NCBI RefSeq assembly: GCF_900156285.1
Contig: NZ_FTNC01000026.1
Coordinates: forward strand, 1 to 34,820
DNA from: Halanaerobium kushneri
Lineage (GTDB): Bacteria > Bacillota > Halanaerobiia > Halanaerobiales > Halanaerobiaceae
DNA length: 34,820 bases
Reading direction: 5' to 3'
This document shows, one piece after another, positions 24,251-33,259 of this stretch. Position 1 is the stretch's first letter, and each line of letters starts with the position of its first letter. A program made the position numbers and the translations under genes. The notes below the pieces were generated by a model. It saw only the letters and a program-made list of their open reading frames with translations. It ran no database searches and was not told the DNA's origin.

Positions 24251-24290
24251 GCTGAGATGAGATAAGATAAGTATAACTAGAGGAGGAGAG
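24249..24290 (+). promoter_or_regulatory. Second TRAP-like triplet cluster covering the trpD ribosome site
   Basis: Triplets start at 24249 GAG, 24254 GAG, 24259 GAG, 24264 AAG, 24269 AAG, then after a longer gap 24278 TAG, 24283 GAG and 24288 GAG, otherwise at five-base spacing. They run from inside the trpG stop to three bases before the trpD ATG and contain its AGGAGGAG ribosome site. TRAP bound here would directly block trpD translation. Further triplets at the same spacing continue in the first codons of trpD (24323, 24328, 24338, 24343, 24348). Confidence 0.7.
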
Positions 24291-24293
24291 AAA

Positions 24294-25313
24294 ATGTTTA
24301 ACAAACATTTAGATAAAGTAGTGAGCAGAGAGAATTTAAGTTTAGAAGAGATGGAAGAGGCCATGACAATGGTAATGGAGGGCAAGACTACTGATAGTCA
24401 GCTGGCAGGATTTTTAGTTGGGTTAAGAATGAAAGGTGAAACTATTGATGAAATAACTGGTGCAGCCAGTGTAATGCGCAGTAAAGCAGCTGCAGTGAAA
24501 ACTAAAAGCAAAAATTTAATTGACAGCTGTGGAACTGGAGGAGATGAAAAAGGAACCTTTAATATTTCCACGACCACAGCAATTGTTATGGCAGCTGGAG
24601 GCTTAAATGTCGCCAAACACGGCAATCGTTCTGTATCTTCAAAAAGCGGCAGTGCTGATCTGCTGGAGGCACTGGGAGTAAAAATTGATTTATCACCAGA
24701 AGCAGCTGGTAAATGTCTGGATCAGGTCGGAATTTCATTTCTGTTTGCACCTCATTTTCATCAGGCAATGAAATATGCTGTTGGTCCCCGGAGAGAACTG
24801 GGCCTGAGAACAATTTTTAATGTTCTGGGACCCCTCACCAATCCAGCCCAGGCTGATTATCAGGTTCTTGGAGTTTACAAGGAAGAACTGGTAATGCCGC
24901 TGGCCCATGTACTTAAAAATCTTGGTTTGAAATCAGCAATGGTTGTTCACGGTGCTGGTGGGGTGGATGAGCTTTCACTGGCTGGGGAAAACAAAACTGC
25001 TTATTTAAAAGATGGAGCAGTCAAAGAATTTAACTTCAGTCCGGCAGAAGCTGGTCTGAAAACTGCAGCTATTGATGAAATTTTAGGCGGCAGTCCGAAA
25101 GAAAATAAAGAAATTACACTTGCTATATTAAAAGGTAAAAAAGGACCTAAAAGAGATGTAATTCTGCTTAATTCTGCTGCAGCCTTTCTGGTTGAAGATA
25201 AAGTTAATGATTTAAAAGAGGGTGTTAAACTGGCGGCAGAACTAATAGACAGCGGTCAGGCATTAAAGAAGTTAGAAGATCTTATTAACTGCAGCAATTC
25301 AGTGGTGGTGTAG
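24294..25313 (+). CDS. trpD: Anthranilate phosphoribosyltransferase
   Basis: 339 residues, the normal length. It joins anthranilate to PRPP. Motifs are DSCGTGGDEKGTFNIS (PRPP binding), KHGNRSVSSKSGSADLLEALG, and GPRRELGLRTIFNVLGPLTNP. HGAGGVDELS follows. ATG 24294 is preceded by AGGAGGAG, which is embedded in a TRAP-like cluster, so translation of this gene may be tuned separately from trpEG. The stop TAG shares its last base with the possible trpC GTG start. Confidence 0.97.
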   Translation: MFNKHLDKVVSRENLSLEEMEEAMTMVMEGKTTDSQLAGFLVGLRMKGETIDEITGAASVMRSKAAAVKTKSKNLIDSCGTGGDEKGTFNISTTTAIVMAAGGLNVAKHGNRSVSSKSGSADLLEALGVKIDLSPEAAGKCLDQVGISFLFAPHFHQAMKYAVGPRRELGLRTIFNVLGPLTNPAQADYQVLGVYKEELVMPLAHVLKNLGLKSAMVVHGAGGVDELSLAGENKTAYLKDGAVKEFNFSPAEAGLKTAAIDEILGGSPKENKEITLAILKGKKGPKRDVILLNSAAAFLVEDKVNDLKEGVKLAAELIDSGQALKKLEDLINCSNSVVV

Positions 25314-25315
25314 TG

Positions 25316-26059
25316 ATGATATTAGATAAAATAATTTTGGAGAAGAAAAAAGAAGTAGATAATTTAAAAAAACCGAGATATTCTCTTAAAAAAAAGCTGG
25401 CTCAGGACAAAATTTCTCTGCTGGCAGAAATTAAAAAAGCATCTCCCAGCAGAGGTATAATTCAGCCTGATTTTAAGCCTGAAGCACAGCTTAAGGCTTA
25501 TGAGAAAGCTGGAGCAGATGGAATTTCAATTTTAACTGATCAAAAGTTTTTTCAGGGGAGTAATGAGATTTTAAGAGAGATGAGAAAGCTGACTGAGCTG
25601 CCGATTCTGCGTAAAGAATTTATTATTGATCCTCTGCAGCTTTATGAGAGTTTTTTTATCGGGGCAGATGTAGTCCTTTTAATAGCTGCTGTGCTCAGTG
25701 ACCGGAGATTGAAAGAACTTCTGGCTCTCTGCAGTGAGCTCAAAATGGAAGCTCTGGTTGAAGTTCATAATCGTGAAGAACTGCAGAGGGTCTGCGCGAC
25801 TGAAGCTGAGATTATAGGTATCAATAATCGGGACTTAAATGATTTTAGTGTTGATCTTAAAACAACCGCTGAACTAACAGCTGAGCTAGAAAAAAAGAAA
25901 CTTAGAGATGATTATTACTTGATTGCAGAAAGTGGTATCAAAAAAAGAGAAGATATTGATTTTCTAAAGGATATTGGAGTTGATGGAGTTCTGATTGGAG
26001 AGACATTGATGAGGGCAGAAGATCCAAAAACTAAAGTCAACGAATTGGGGTTGGGGTGA
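25316..26059 (+). CDS. trpC: Indole-3-glycerol-phosphate synthase
   Basis: 247 residues of a TIM barrel that closes the indole ring. Motifs: LLAEIKKASPSRG (catalytic lysine), ADGISILTDQKFFQGS, LRKEFIIDPLQLYES, EVHNREEL, IIGINNRDLNDFSVDL and LIAESGIKKREDI. The start is ATG 25316; GTG 25313 overlaps the trpD stop and is equally possible. There is no strong ribosome site, so translation is likely coupled to trpD. A separate gene from trpF, not fused. Confidence 0.96.
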   Translation: MILDKIILEKKKEVDNLKKPRYSLKKKLAQDKISLLAEIKKASPSRGIIQPDFKPEAQLKAYEKAGADGISILTDQKFFQGSNEILREMRKLTELPILRKEFIIDPLQLYESFFIGADVVLLIAAVLSDRRLKELLALCSELKMEALVEVHNREELQRVCATEAEIIGINNRDLNDFSVDLKTTAELTAELEKKKLRDDYYLIAESGIKKREDIDFLKDIGVDGVLIGETLMRAEDPKTKVNELGLG

Positions 26060-26066
26060 GAAATTA

Positions 26067-26726
26067 ATGTTAGAAAATCGAACAATGATTAAAGTTTGTG
26101 GAATGACACGGAGAGAAGACATTAAATTTGCAGCCAATATTGGAGTTGATGCAGTAGGCTTTATACTTGCTGAAAGTTCAAGGCAGGTCAGTCTCAGCAG
26201 GGTTCGAAAACTTATAGATGACTGTCCTCCCTTTATCAGCAGGGTTGCGGTTGTTGTTAATCCAACTAAAAATGAGATTAAGGAGATTACAGATAGCCGC
26301 CTGTTTGACTATATTCAGTTTCACGGCAGTGAAGAAGTCGAATTAATTAAGAATACTCCCTTAAAAAGTATTAAAGCTATTTCTATTGCTGGAGAAGAAG
26401 ACTTAAAAGAGCTTGAAAAATATAAAGAAGCCGCTGACTTTTTACTTTTTGACACAAAAATTGGCAGCCAGACCGGAGGCACGGGAGAAAGTTTTGACTG
26501 GTCTTTAATTAGTAATCTAAAAATTCCATATATACTTGCCGGTGGACTGGGACCTAAAAATATAAAAGAAGCCTTAACTAAACTTAATCCAACTGCAGTA
26601 GATATTAACAGTAGAGTCGAAAATGAACCGGGTAAGAAAAATCATCGGCTGCTGAAAGAGATTGTAGAAAAAATTAAGAATTTCAAGCCCAGATTTGAGG
26701 CAAAAATAAAGTTAAGGACAGATTAA
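26067..26726 (+). CDS. trpF: Phosphoribosylanthranilate isomerase
   Basis: 219 residues, slightly longer than the usual 200-210 because of a basic C-terminal tail (NFKPRFEAKIKLRTD). The TIM-barrel motifs are IKVCGMTRREDI (catalytic Cys), VGFILAESSRQVS, IQFHGSEE, LFDTKIGSQTGGTGESFDWS (catalytic Asp) and LAGGLGPKNI. GGGGTGAG before ATG 26067 is the ribosome site. It lies 7 bases after trpC in the same operon. Confidence 0.95.
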   Translation: MLENRTMIKVCGMTRREDIKFAANIGVDAVGFILAESSRQVSLSRVRKLIDDCPPFISRVAVVVNPTKNEIKEITDSRLFDYIQFHGSEEVELIKNTPLKSIKAISIAGEEDLKELEKYKEAADFLLFDTKIGSQTGGTGESFDWSLISNLKIPYILAGGLGPKNIKEALTKLNPTAVDINSRVENEPGKKNHRLLKEIVEKIKNFKPRFEAKIKLRTD

Positions 26727-26780
26727 TGACAGTTTTTTTATTTAAATATTTTTCTTATAAAGCTGAAAGGAGTAGAGAAG

Positions 26781-27965
26781 ATGAGCAGAGGATATTTTAA
26801 AGAATTTGGGGGGCGTTTTGTCCCGGAAACTCTAATGCCAGCCTTAGATGAGCTGGAAGAAGTTTATTTAGAGATGAAAGATGATCCCGATTTTGTTAAT
26901 GAATTAAAGTCACTGCTGGCTGATTACAGCGGCCGGCCGACTTCTTTATATTATGCTGAACAGCTTACCAGTTACTATGGAGGAGCAAAGATTTATTTAA
27001 AGCGTGAAGATTTAAATCATACTGGAGCACATAAAATTAATAATACTCTCGGTCAGATACTGCTGGCCAGAAAAATGGGTAAAAAGCGAATTATTGCTGA
27101 AACAGGTGCCGGACAGCATGGTGTAGCAACAGCAACAGTGGCAGCCAGATTTAATCTGGAGTGTGAAATTTATATGGGGGCAGAAGATATCGAGCGTCAG
27201 GCGCTTAATGTCTACAAGATGGAAATGCTGGGAGCAGAGGTTATTCCGGTCACCAGCGGTACTCAGACTTTAAAAGATGCAACAAATGAAGCAATTCGAG
27301 ACTGGGTTACAAATGTTGAAGATACGCATTATATCATTGGCTCAGTAGTTGGTCCCCATCCCTATCCTGAGATGGTTCGGGATTTTCAGCGAATTATTGG
27401 AGATGAATGCAGAGAGCAGATCAAGGAAAAAGAAGGTAGACTGCCGGATTATATTTTAGCCTGTGTTGGTGGTGGCAGTAATGCAATGGGAATATTTTAT
27501 CCTTTTGTTGATGATCAGGAAGTTAATTTAATTGGAATTGAAGCTTCCGGAAAAGGAATTGATAGTGGCCAGCATGCAGCAACTTTGTCTGCCGGCAGAG
27601 TCGGAGTTTTACACGGCAGCAAATCTTATCTGCTGCAGGATGATGATGGGCAGGTAATACCAGCCTACTCAATTTCTGCCGGGCTCGATTATCCAGGTGT
27701 GGGTCCTGAGCACAGTTATTTAAAGTCAATTAATCGAGTGGATTATCAGGCAGCAACTGATATGGAGGCAGTGGCAGCTTTTAAACTTTTAAGTGAAAAA
27801 GAAGGTATTATACCTGCGCTGGAGAGCTCACATGCACTCTCTTATTTGGAAAAACTTGCTCCAGAGCTGGCAGAAGACCAGATCATTGTAGTTAACCTTT
27901 CTGGGCGTGGAGATAAAGATATTAATAACTTTAAGAAGATCAGGGAGGCAGAAAATAATGAATAA
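26781..27965 (+). CDS. trpB: Tryptophan synthase beta chain
   Basis: 394 residues of the TrpB1 type. It condenses indole with serine using PLP. The PLP lysine lies in [13 protein letters not shown] (about residue 87), the phosphate is held by [10 protein letters not shown], and [12 protein letters not shown] and LSGRGDKD are family hallmarks. The 54-base gap before it holds no terminator. GAG triplets around its ribosome site and start (26770, 26775, 26783, 26788) resemble a partial TRAP site. It overlaps trpA by 8 bases, consistent with assembly of the alpha-beta complex. Confidence 0.97.
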   Translation: MSRGYFKEFGGRFVPETLMPALDELEEVYLEMKDDPDFVNELKSLLADYSGRPTSLYYAEQLTSYYGGAKIYLKREDLNHTGAHKINNTLGQILLARKMGKKRIIAETGAGQHGVATATVAARFNLECEIYMGAEDIERQALNVYKMEMLGAEVIPVTSGTQTLKDATNEAIRDWVTNVEDTHYIIGSVVGPHPYPEMVRDFQRIIGDECREQIKEKEGRLPDYILACVGGGSNAMGIFYPFVDDQEVNLIGIEASGKGIDSGQHAATLSAGRVGVLHGSKSYLLQDDDGQVIPAYSISAGLDYPGVGPEHSYLKSINRVDYQAATDMEAVAAFKLLSEKEGIIPALESSHALSYLEKLAPELAEDQIIVVNLSGRGDKDINNFKKIREAENNE

Positions 27966-28743
27966 AATTTCAGCACAATTTAAAGGAAAAAAACCGCTGG
28001 TTACTTATATTAGTGGTGGTGATCCAAGTCTGGAGATGACGGAAAAGTTGATTTACAGGCTTCAGGCTGAAGGGGCAGATATTATTGAGCTGGGAATTCC
28101 TTTTTCTGATCCTCTGGCTGATGGACCTGTGATTCAGGAAGCTTCACAGCGGGCTCTAAGAGGTGGTACTACTCTAAAGAAATTGATTGCAAAGATTGAT
28201 CAAATTCAGAATCAGGTTGAGGTGCCGCTGATACTCATGGGTTATTATAATTCAGTCTTAAATTATGGAGAGGAAGAATTTGCCTATGATATTGCTGAAG
28301 CAGGAATTTCAGGAGTAATTATTCCTGATTTGCCAGCAGATGAAAAAGCCGAACTTTCTCGATATCTGGCGCGGTCTGGAGTCTCGCAGATTATGCTGGT
28401 AACCCCCAATACCTCAGAACAGCGTTTAAAAAAAATTACAGCTAAAAGTTCAGGTTTTCTTTACTGTGTGGCTCATCTGGGTACTACTGGTGATGATCAG
28501 CAGGGTGTTTATCCAGAACTGGAAAACTATCTGGAACGGGTGCGTAACTCAGCAGGAGAACTTCCGCTGGGACTTGGTTTTGGTATTGATGGTCCGGAAA
28601 AAGTAAAGAAAATAATTGATTATCCAGATGGAATTATTATTGGCAGTGCGCTGATTAAGCAAATTCAGGCCGGGGATAAAGAAAAAGAGATGTTGGATAA
28701 TGCTGGTGAATTTGTTAGGTCTATCAAAAAAGCGATAAATTAG
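27958..28743 (+). CDS. trpA: Tryptophan synthase alpha chain
   Basis: 261 residues, TIM barrel. It cleaves indoleglycerol phosphate and channels indole to TrpB. Catalytic Glu in [17 protein letters not shown] and Asp in [11 protein letters not shown]... region analogues are present, with [13 protein letters not shown] for phosphate binding; the usual [10 protein letters not shown] stretch is seen. ATG 27958 follows GGGAGG; the longer open frame upstream (from 27907) lies inside trpB and has no ribosome site. Last gene of the operon, followed by a strong terminator. Confidence 0.96.
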   Translation: MNKISAQFKGKKPLVTYISGGDPSLEMTEKLIYRLQAEGADIIELGIPFSDPLADGPVIQEASQRALRGGTTLKKLIAKIDQIQNQVEVPLILMGYYNSVLNYGEEEFAYDIAEAGISGVIIPDLPADEKAELSRYLARSGVSQIMLVTPNTSEQRLKKITAKSSGFLYCVAHLGTTGDDQQGVYPELENYLERVRNSAGELPLGLGFGIDGPEKVKKIIDYPDGIIIGSALIKQIQAGDKEKEMLDNAGEFVRSIKKAIN

Positions 28744-28805
28744 TTATTGTCAGGCAGGAGTATCAGAAGTTAAAGTGAGAGTAATGAAGAGGAAATTAAA
28801 GAGTA

Positions 28806-28846
28806 AAAGCCAGATTGAGGTTCACCTCAGTCTGGCTTTCTTTTTG
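28806..28846. terminator. Terminator of the trp operon, probably bidirectional
   Basis: AAAGCCAGATTGAGG (28806-28820) pairs with CCTCAGTCTGGCTTT (28825-28839) in a 15-bp stem with one G-U pair and a TTCA loop, followed by TTTCTTTTT. The minus strand also has T-rich sequence after the stem, so it can serve the convergent chemoreceptor gene. Confidence 0.92.
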
Positions 28847-28865
28847 TATATTGACTTATTTTTAT

Positions 28866-30887
28866 TTAAATCCTGAATTTATTTACTGCATTTGAAAGTT
28901 CCTGAGCCATGTTTGCAAGGTTCTGAGCTGAATTTACAATTTCTTCTGTGGAAGCACTCTGTTCTTCACTGGCAGCAGCAACTTCTTCTGCATTGCTTGC
29001 TGCTGTCTGGCTGACTGCTGCAATCTGTTTTACTGCAGATTCTACTTCATTACTGTTAATTTTCATTTTTTCGCTCTGGTTGCCTATGTTTTCTATTATA
29101 TTGTTTAAAACAGAGGCTGCCTGGCGAATGTCATCAAATGACTTACCGCTTTCTTCAATAGAATTTACACTTGTATCTACGGCTTCTTCTGTCTCTTTCA
29201 TATTTTTAACTGAAACTTCTACATCTTTCTGGATTCCACCAATTAGTTCTGAAATTTCGTCTGTTGCCTCACCAGACTGTTCAGCTAGTTCTCTTATTTC
29301 ATCTGCAACTACACTAAAACCTCTTCCAGCTTCTCCAGCTCTTGCTGCCTCAATGGCTGCGTTTAGGGCGAGAAGATTTGTCTGAGCAGAGATATCTTTA
29401 ATTAGCTGAACTATTTCACCGATTCTTTTTGAGGAATCTGCAAGAGAATCTATAGCATTGGCTACATTATTCGAATTTTTCTTAAGTTTATTGACCTCGG
29501 TTACAGAATTTTCTATAGATCTGTCACCTATCTCAATATTATCTGTAACTTCTCCTGCTTTTCTGTTCATCGCTTCCGAAGAACTGTTTACCATTTTAAT
29601 CTGGCCTGTCAGCTCATCAAGTAGAGCACTGGTTTCCTGGGCCTGGGCAGACTGTTCCTCTGCTCCAGATGCTACATCCTGGATTGCTGTCCCAACATGT
29701 TCGGCAGAGGCTGACACTTCTTCACCAGAGGCTGAAAGTTCTTCACTGGAAGCAGAAAGATTACCTGAAATATCTATTACCTGGCCGACAAGGGCTTTCA
29801 GATTTTTAAGCATATTGTTTAAAGCATCTGATAGTTGGCCTACTTCATCTTGAGTTTTTACTTTTAATTCTGCTATTGAAAGATTACCGTTTGCTATCTC
29901 TTCTGCAAATTCTATTGCATTTTTAAGTGGATTTACTACAGAGGAGGTTACTATAAAGACTATAATTGAAGCTATAATAATTGCTATTAAGATTGTAATA
30001 AAGATCTTATTTCTATAAGCATCCAGTGCTGTCTGATACTCAGCAGTTGGCAGAGCTGTAACTATTATATAGTCATCATAGGGCATATAATGCTGAAGCA
30101 GTTCTTTGCCATCCAGGGTGATAATGTTACTACCCTGCTGCTGATTTAATATTTCATTCCCCCAGCTGTAATCTGCAATATTGCTGCCTATTAAGGCACT
30201 GTCCGGATGACTTATTATATTTCCACTTTTGTTTGTTATATAAACATATCCATTTCTTCCGTATTTAGTTGTCTGCGCTGTCCGGGTAATATCTATTTTT
30301 GCCAGGATTTGCTGAAGTTCTTCTGGCTGGACACCAATCTGTACAATTCCAGGTTTATCGGTTCTTCCGACACCTATATATTTAAATAACGCACCATCTG
30401 TTCCTCTCTGCTGGGGAGCCTGTGCTAGTTCAAATTCTTCATTTTTCAGGCCTTCCAGAAAAGGTTTTGTCTGTTCTGATTCATTAAAGTCAAAACCAAC
30501 AAAATCTCTAACTGTGGACCATTTTATAACTCCTTTTCCATCAGTCACATGTATTTCTTCTACATTAAGTTCTTTCATTAAAGAATCTACTTTATCCTGA
30601 AGCATAGAATCATCTGTTGCTGTTAAATATTGATCTACAGCTCTGGTTATAGTAATTAGATATTTATCTATTGCCTTTTCAGTAAGCTGAGCATTTTCTT
30701 TTCTGTCATCTATTATTGTCTTTATTTCTTCCATCTTAGACTTAGCAGTTTCTTCGGTTTGATTCATTATATAATCACGCTGTGTATCATATCCTATATA
30801 ACCGATGACTGCCATTCCTGTTATTAACACTATAAGTGTTGGTATTAAAAATTTTGCTCTAATCGACTTGAATTTTAATAATTTCAT
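28866..30887 (-). CDS. Methyl-accepting chemotaxis protein (dCache sensor)
   Basis: 673 residues. The first membrane helix is at about 14-33, an extracytoplasmic double-Cache-type sensor spans about 35-290 (containing [20 protein letters not shown]), and the second helix is [24 protein letters not shown] domain ([18 protein letters not shown]) follows, then a long coiled-coil signalling domain. Its tip, [20 protein letters not shown], is the CheA/CheW contact hairpin. No C-terminal CheR pentapeptide is present. The ligand is unknown; dCache sensors often bind amino acids or organic acids. AAGGAGAG lies rather far (about 12 bases) from ATG 30887. Confidence 0.95.
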   Translation of the reverse strand: MKLLKFKSIRAKFLIPTLIVLITGMAVIGYIGYDTQRDYIMNQTEETAKSKMEEIKTIIDDRKENAQLTEKAIDKYLITITRAVDQYLTATDDSMLQDKVDSLMKELNVEEIHVTDGKGVIKWSTVRDFVGFDFNESEQTKPFLEGLKNEEFELAQAPQQRGTDGALFKYIGVGRTDKPGIVQIGVQPEELQQILAKIDITRTAQTTKYGRNGYVYITNKSGNIISHPDSALIGSNIADYSWGNEILNQQQGSNIITLDGKELLQHYMPYDDYIIVTALPTAEYQTALDAYRNKIFITILIAIIIASIIVFIVTSSVVNPLKNAIEFAEEIANGNLSIAELKVKTQDEVGQLSDALNNMLKNLKALVGQVIDISGNLSASSEELSASGEEVSASAEHVGTAIQDVASGAEEQSAQAQETSALLDELTGQIKMVNSSSEAMNRKAGEVTDNIEIGDRSIENSVTEVNKLKKNSNNVANAIDSLADSSKRIGEIVQLIKDISAQTNLLALNAAIEAARAGEAGRGFSVVADEIRELAEQSGEATDEISELIGGIQKDVEVSVKNMKETEEAVDTSVNSIEESGKSFDDIRQAASVLNNIIENIGNQSEKMKINSNEVESAVKQIAAVSQTAASNAEEVAAASEEQSASTEEIVNSAQNLANMAQELSNAVNKFRI

Positions 30888-31238
30888 TTTTTAAAATTAC
30901 TCTCCTTTTTTCTATGAGTTTGATTTAATCATATTTATTAAAAGTCATTTTATTTTACTATTGACTTTTTTCCAGATTCGAACATAATTAGTATAGGGAT
31001 TTCTTTGCAGAAACTTAAATATCTTTAATTATGATTAGATTCTTTCTGCTTTAATTAAATTCCATATACTCAACAATAGTCATTATTTTAACTAAAACTT
31101 TCTTGCTTGTAAAAACTGTGTATGTTTTACTTGGATAAAAAAACCTATATCAACTTTAATGTTGGTTATATTTTAACAAGGATAAATTATATTTATGACT
31201 AAATATAGAAATAAGAATTAAAACTGGAGGTCAAAACT
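30888..31238. other. 351-base intergenic region between divergent genes
   Basis: AT-rich. It contains an exact 8-bp inverted repeat, AAAAGTCA (30940-30947) and TGACTTTT (30962-30969). On the plus strand TTGACT (30962-30967) with ATAATT (30985-30990) could be a weak promoter, far from the DUF1349 gene. I see no sigma-28 type promoter for the chemoreceptor and no RNA gene. Confidence 0.5.
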
Positions 31239-31835
31239 ATGCAAAAAATAAAAATGGACAAAAGTATTTTTAATGACTTTTACTGGTTGAATAAGCCGGA
31301 AGAATATTATTTTGAAAATGCACTGGTAATTGAAACTGAGCCAGAAACAGATTTCTGGCAGCGGACTCACTATGGATTTAGAAATGATAATGGACACGCT
31401 TTACTGACTGACCTTGAAGGAGATTTTTCTTTTGCTGCTAAATTTAAATTTGAACCACAGAATAAATATGATCAGTGTGGTATCATGCTCCGGCTGGACA
31501 GTGAAAACTGGATTAAAATATCTACAGAATATGAAAATCAGGAAATCAGCAGGCTGGGTTCGGTGGTTACCAATTATGGTTATTCCGACTGGGCCACGGA
31601 AGATATAAGTTCAGAAATTAATGCAGTCTGGTATAGAATCAGTAAAAGAGGGAAAGATTTTTTAATTGAAAATTCCTTTGATGGTAGAAAATGGCTGCAG
31701 ATGAGGATTGCTCACCTGCATCAAGATTTTGAAGAAATTAAAATAGGTGTTTATGCCTGCAGCCCCAGAGAAGATAGTTTTAAAGCAATAATCGAAGAAA
31801 TGATAATTGATGAGAATCACTGGGAACAGGAATAA
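31239..31835 (+). CDS. DUF1349 domain protein
   Basis: 198 residues forming one concanavalin-like beta-sandwich of the DUF1349 type, seen from FYWLNKPEEYYFEN through FAAKFKFEP, DQCGIMLRLDSENWIKISTEYE, SRLGSVVTNYGYSDW, and WYRISKRGKDFLIENSFDG to IGVYACSP. No signal peptide. Members are often annotated as regulation-of-enolase-like proteins, but a biochemical function is not established; carbohydrate binding is a plausible inference from the fold. GGAGGT precedes ATG 31239. It ends 83 bases before an exported protein gene. Confidence 0.85.
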   Translation: MQKIKMDKSIFNDFYWLNKPEEYYFENALVIETEPETDFWQRTHYGFRNDNGHALLTDLEGDFSFAAKFKFEPQNKYDQCGIMLRLDSENWIKISTEYENQEISRLGSVVTNYGYSDWATEDISSEINAVWYRISKRGKDFLIENSFDGRKWLQMRIAHLHQDFEEIKIGVYACSPREDSFKAIIEEMIIDENHWEQE

Positions 31836-31918
31836 CTATTTAATTTTTTAAAAGTAAAAAATGTCAGGACTAACACAAATATAATTTAGTTAATAAGAAA
31901 AAATTGAGGTGAACTTTA

Positions 31919-33109
31919 GTGAAAATTAATCTGCTAATTTGTATGTTGTTGATTTTATTTTTTATTTCTACCGGAGTTCTGGCAGCTTCGGAAGCAGAAG
32001 TATTAAAAGATATTTTCAATATTGAAAAGGAAAATCTGGAGTCGCTTTTTGCAGCTTCATTTTTAGAACAGGTTTCCCTAAATCAAATTGAAGCAATTGT
32101 TAAGCAGTATGGAAGTGTTCTTGGGGCTGTTCAGTCAGCAGAAAAAACTGAAGATGGCTACAGACTTCAGTTTGAAAATGGAACTGTACCGGCTCAGATA
32201 AGCTTAAATGAAGAGGGAAAAATAATTAGACTCTGGTTTGGTAATTACAATCTGACTGAAGATAATTTAGATTCTATATTAGCAGAATTAAAAGAGCTTC
32301 CAGGTGAGCTTTCAGTTTCAGTAATTAAAAACAATCAGAAAAAAGTTATTTCATATAATGATCAAAAAACTATGGCAGTTGGTTCCAGCTTCAAACTCCA
32401 TGTTCTAAAAAAATTATATGAGAAAATTGAAGAAAATAATAAAAACTGGAGTGATATAGTAGAATTGGAAACTGAAAATAGGTCATTGCCATCCGGAATT
32501 TTACAGGACTGGCCTGCAGGCACACCTTTAACTCTTAGAACATTAAGTAATTTAATGATCTCTCAGAGTGATAATACAGCCACAGATAATTTAATTGATT
32601 ATTTAGGTAGAACAGAATTAGAAGCAGATTTAACAGAAAGAAATATTCCTTTTTTAAAGACCAGAGAATTTTTTATGCTTAAATTTTCTGATGATGTTCA
32701 ATTGAGGAAAAATTATCTTAATTCAGATCTAGAAGGCAAAAGAGATATCTTAGCTGAAATTTCAGGGCAGAAGTTTAATAAAATTGAAGTTGGCACTAAA
32801 CCGATTTTAATTGATCGTCTGGAATGGTTTTTTAGTACTGAAGAGCTAGCAGAGTTAATTTATCAGTTAAGAGAGGCACCAGAGATTAAAATTAATCCTG
32901 GGCTGGTTGATAAAAATGAATATTATCTGGCAGGATTTAAAGGTGGTTCAGAGCCGGGAGTGCTGCAGTTTACCCAACTGCTGCAGAGAACCGAAGAATC
33001 TGATATTTATGCAGTTTCGGTAACAATTAACAATAGTGAGCAGGAAGTGAAGCAGCAGCAAGTAGCACAACTGACATCCAGATTGATTTCGGCAGTGCTT
33101 GAAAAGTAA
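31919..33109 (+). CDS. Exported serine hydrolase, class A beta-lactamase-like (ORF12/LpqF-like)
   Basis: 396 residues. A Sec signal peptide (1-22, ending VLAAS) exports it; there is no lipobox. Residues about 25-125 form a small alpha-beta domain, and the rest is a penicillin-binding-type hydrolase. SxxK is Ser156-Ser-Phe-Lys159, the SDN motif is 217-219 and KGG is 341-343 (GFKGGSEPG). The two-domain arrangement resembles clavulanate-cluster ORF12 and mycobacterial LpqF rather than a true resistance beta-lactamase. Esterase or peptidase activity is as likely as lactam hydrolysis. The start is GTG 31919 after TGAGGTGA. Confidence 0.82.
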   Translation: MKINLLICMLLILFFISTGVLAASEAEVLKDIFNIEKENLESLFAASFLEQVSLNQIEAIVKQYGSVLGAVQSAEKTEDGYRLQFENGTVPAQISLNEEGKIIRLWFGNYNLTEDNLDSILAELKELPGELSVSVIKNNQKKVISYNDQKTMAVGSSFKLHVLKKLYEKIEENNKNWSDIVELETENRSLPSGILQDWPAGTPLTLRTLSNLMISQSDNTATDNLIDYLGRTELEADLTERNIPFLKTREFFMLKFSDDVQLRKNYLNSDLEGKRDILAEISGQKFNKIEVGTKPILIDRLEWFFSTEELAELIYQLREAPEIKINPGLVDKNEYYLAGFKGGSEPGVLQFTQLLQRTEESDIYAVSVTINNSEQEVKQQQVAQLTSRLISAVLEK

Positions 33110-33190
33110 AATGATTAGATCTTAAGCGCGGGGGAGAGCAAAATGAAGAAACAGAAAGCTGCTTGAATTTTTAGATTAAAATTATTTCGA

Positions 33191-33218
33191 TTGACATCTC
33201 TTCTTAAAATGATATAGT
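33191..33218 (+). promoter_or_regulatory. Sigma-A promoter of the downstream MFS gene
   Basis: TTGACA (33191-33196) and TATAGT (33213-33218) with a 16-base spacer, about 42 bases before the start codon. Confidence 0.75.
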
Positions 33219-33259
33219 TTATTGCAGATAATATATTAGATAAGGAGAGATTAGAATCT

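Noticed and set aside
28744-28805. Scattered GAG triplets after trpA as a further TRAP site
   Set aside because: Spacing is irregular, without the five-base period.
28948-29853. Two plus-strand frames (145 and 131 codons) opposite the chemoreceptor
   Set aside because: Ser/Ala/Phe-rich antisense shadows of the coiled-coil signalling domain, without ribosome sites or recognisable domains.
30888-31000. Sigma-28 (flagellar) promoter for the chemoreceptor
   Set aside because: A TAAA-like box is present but no GCCGATAA-like partner at the right distance.
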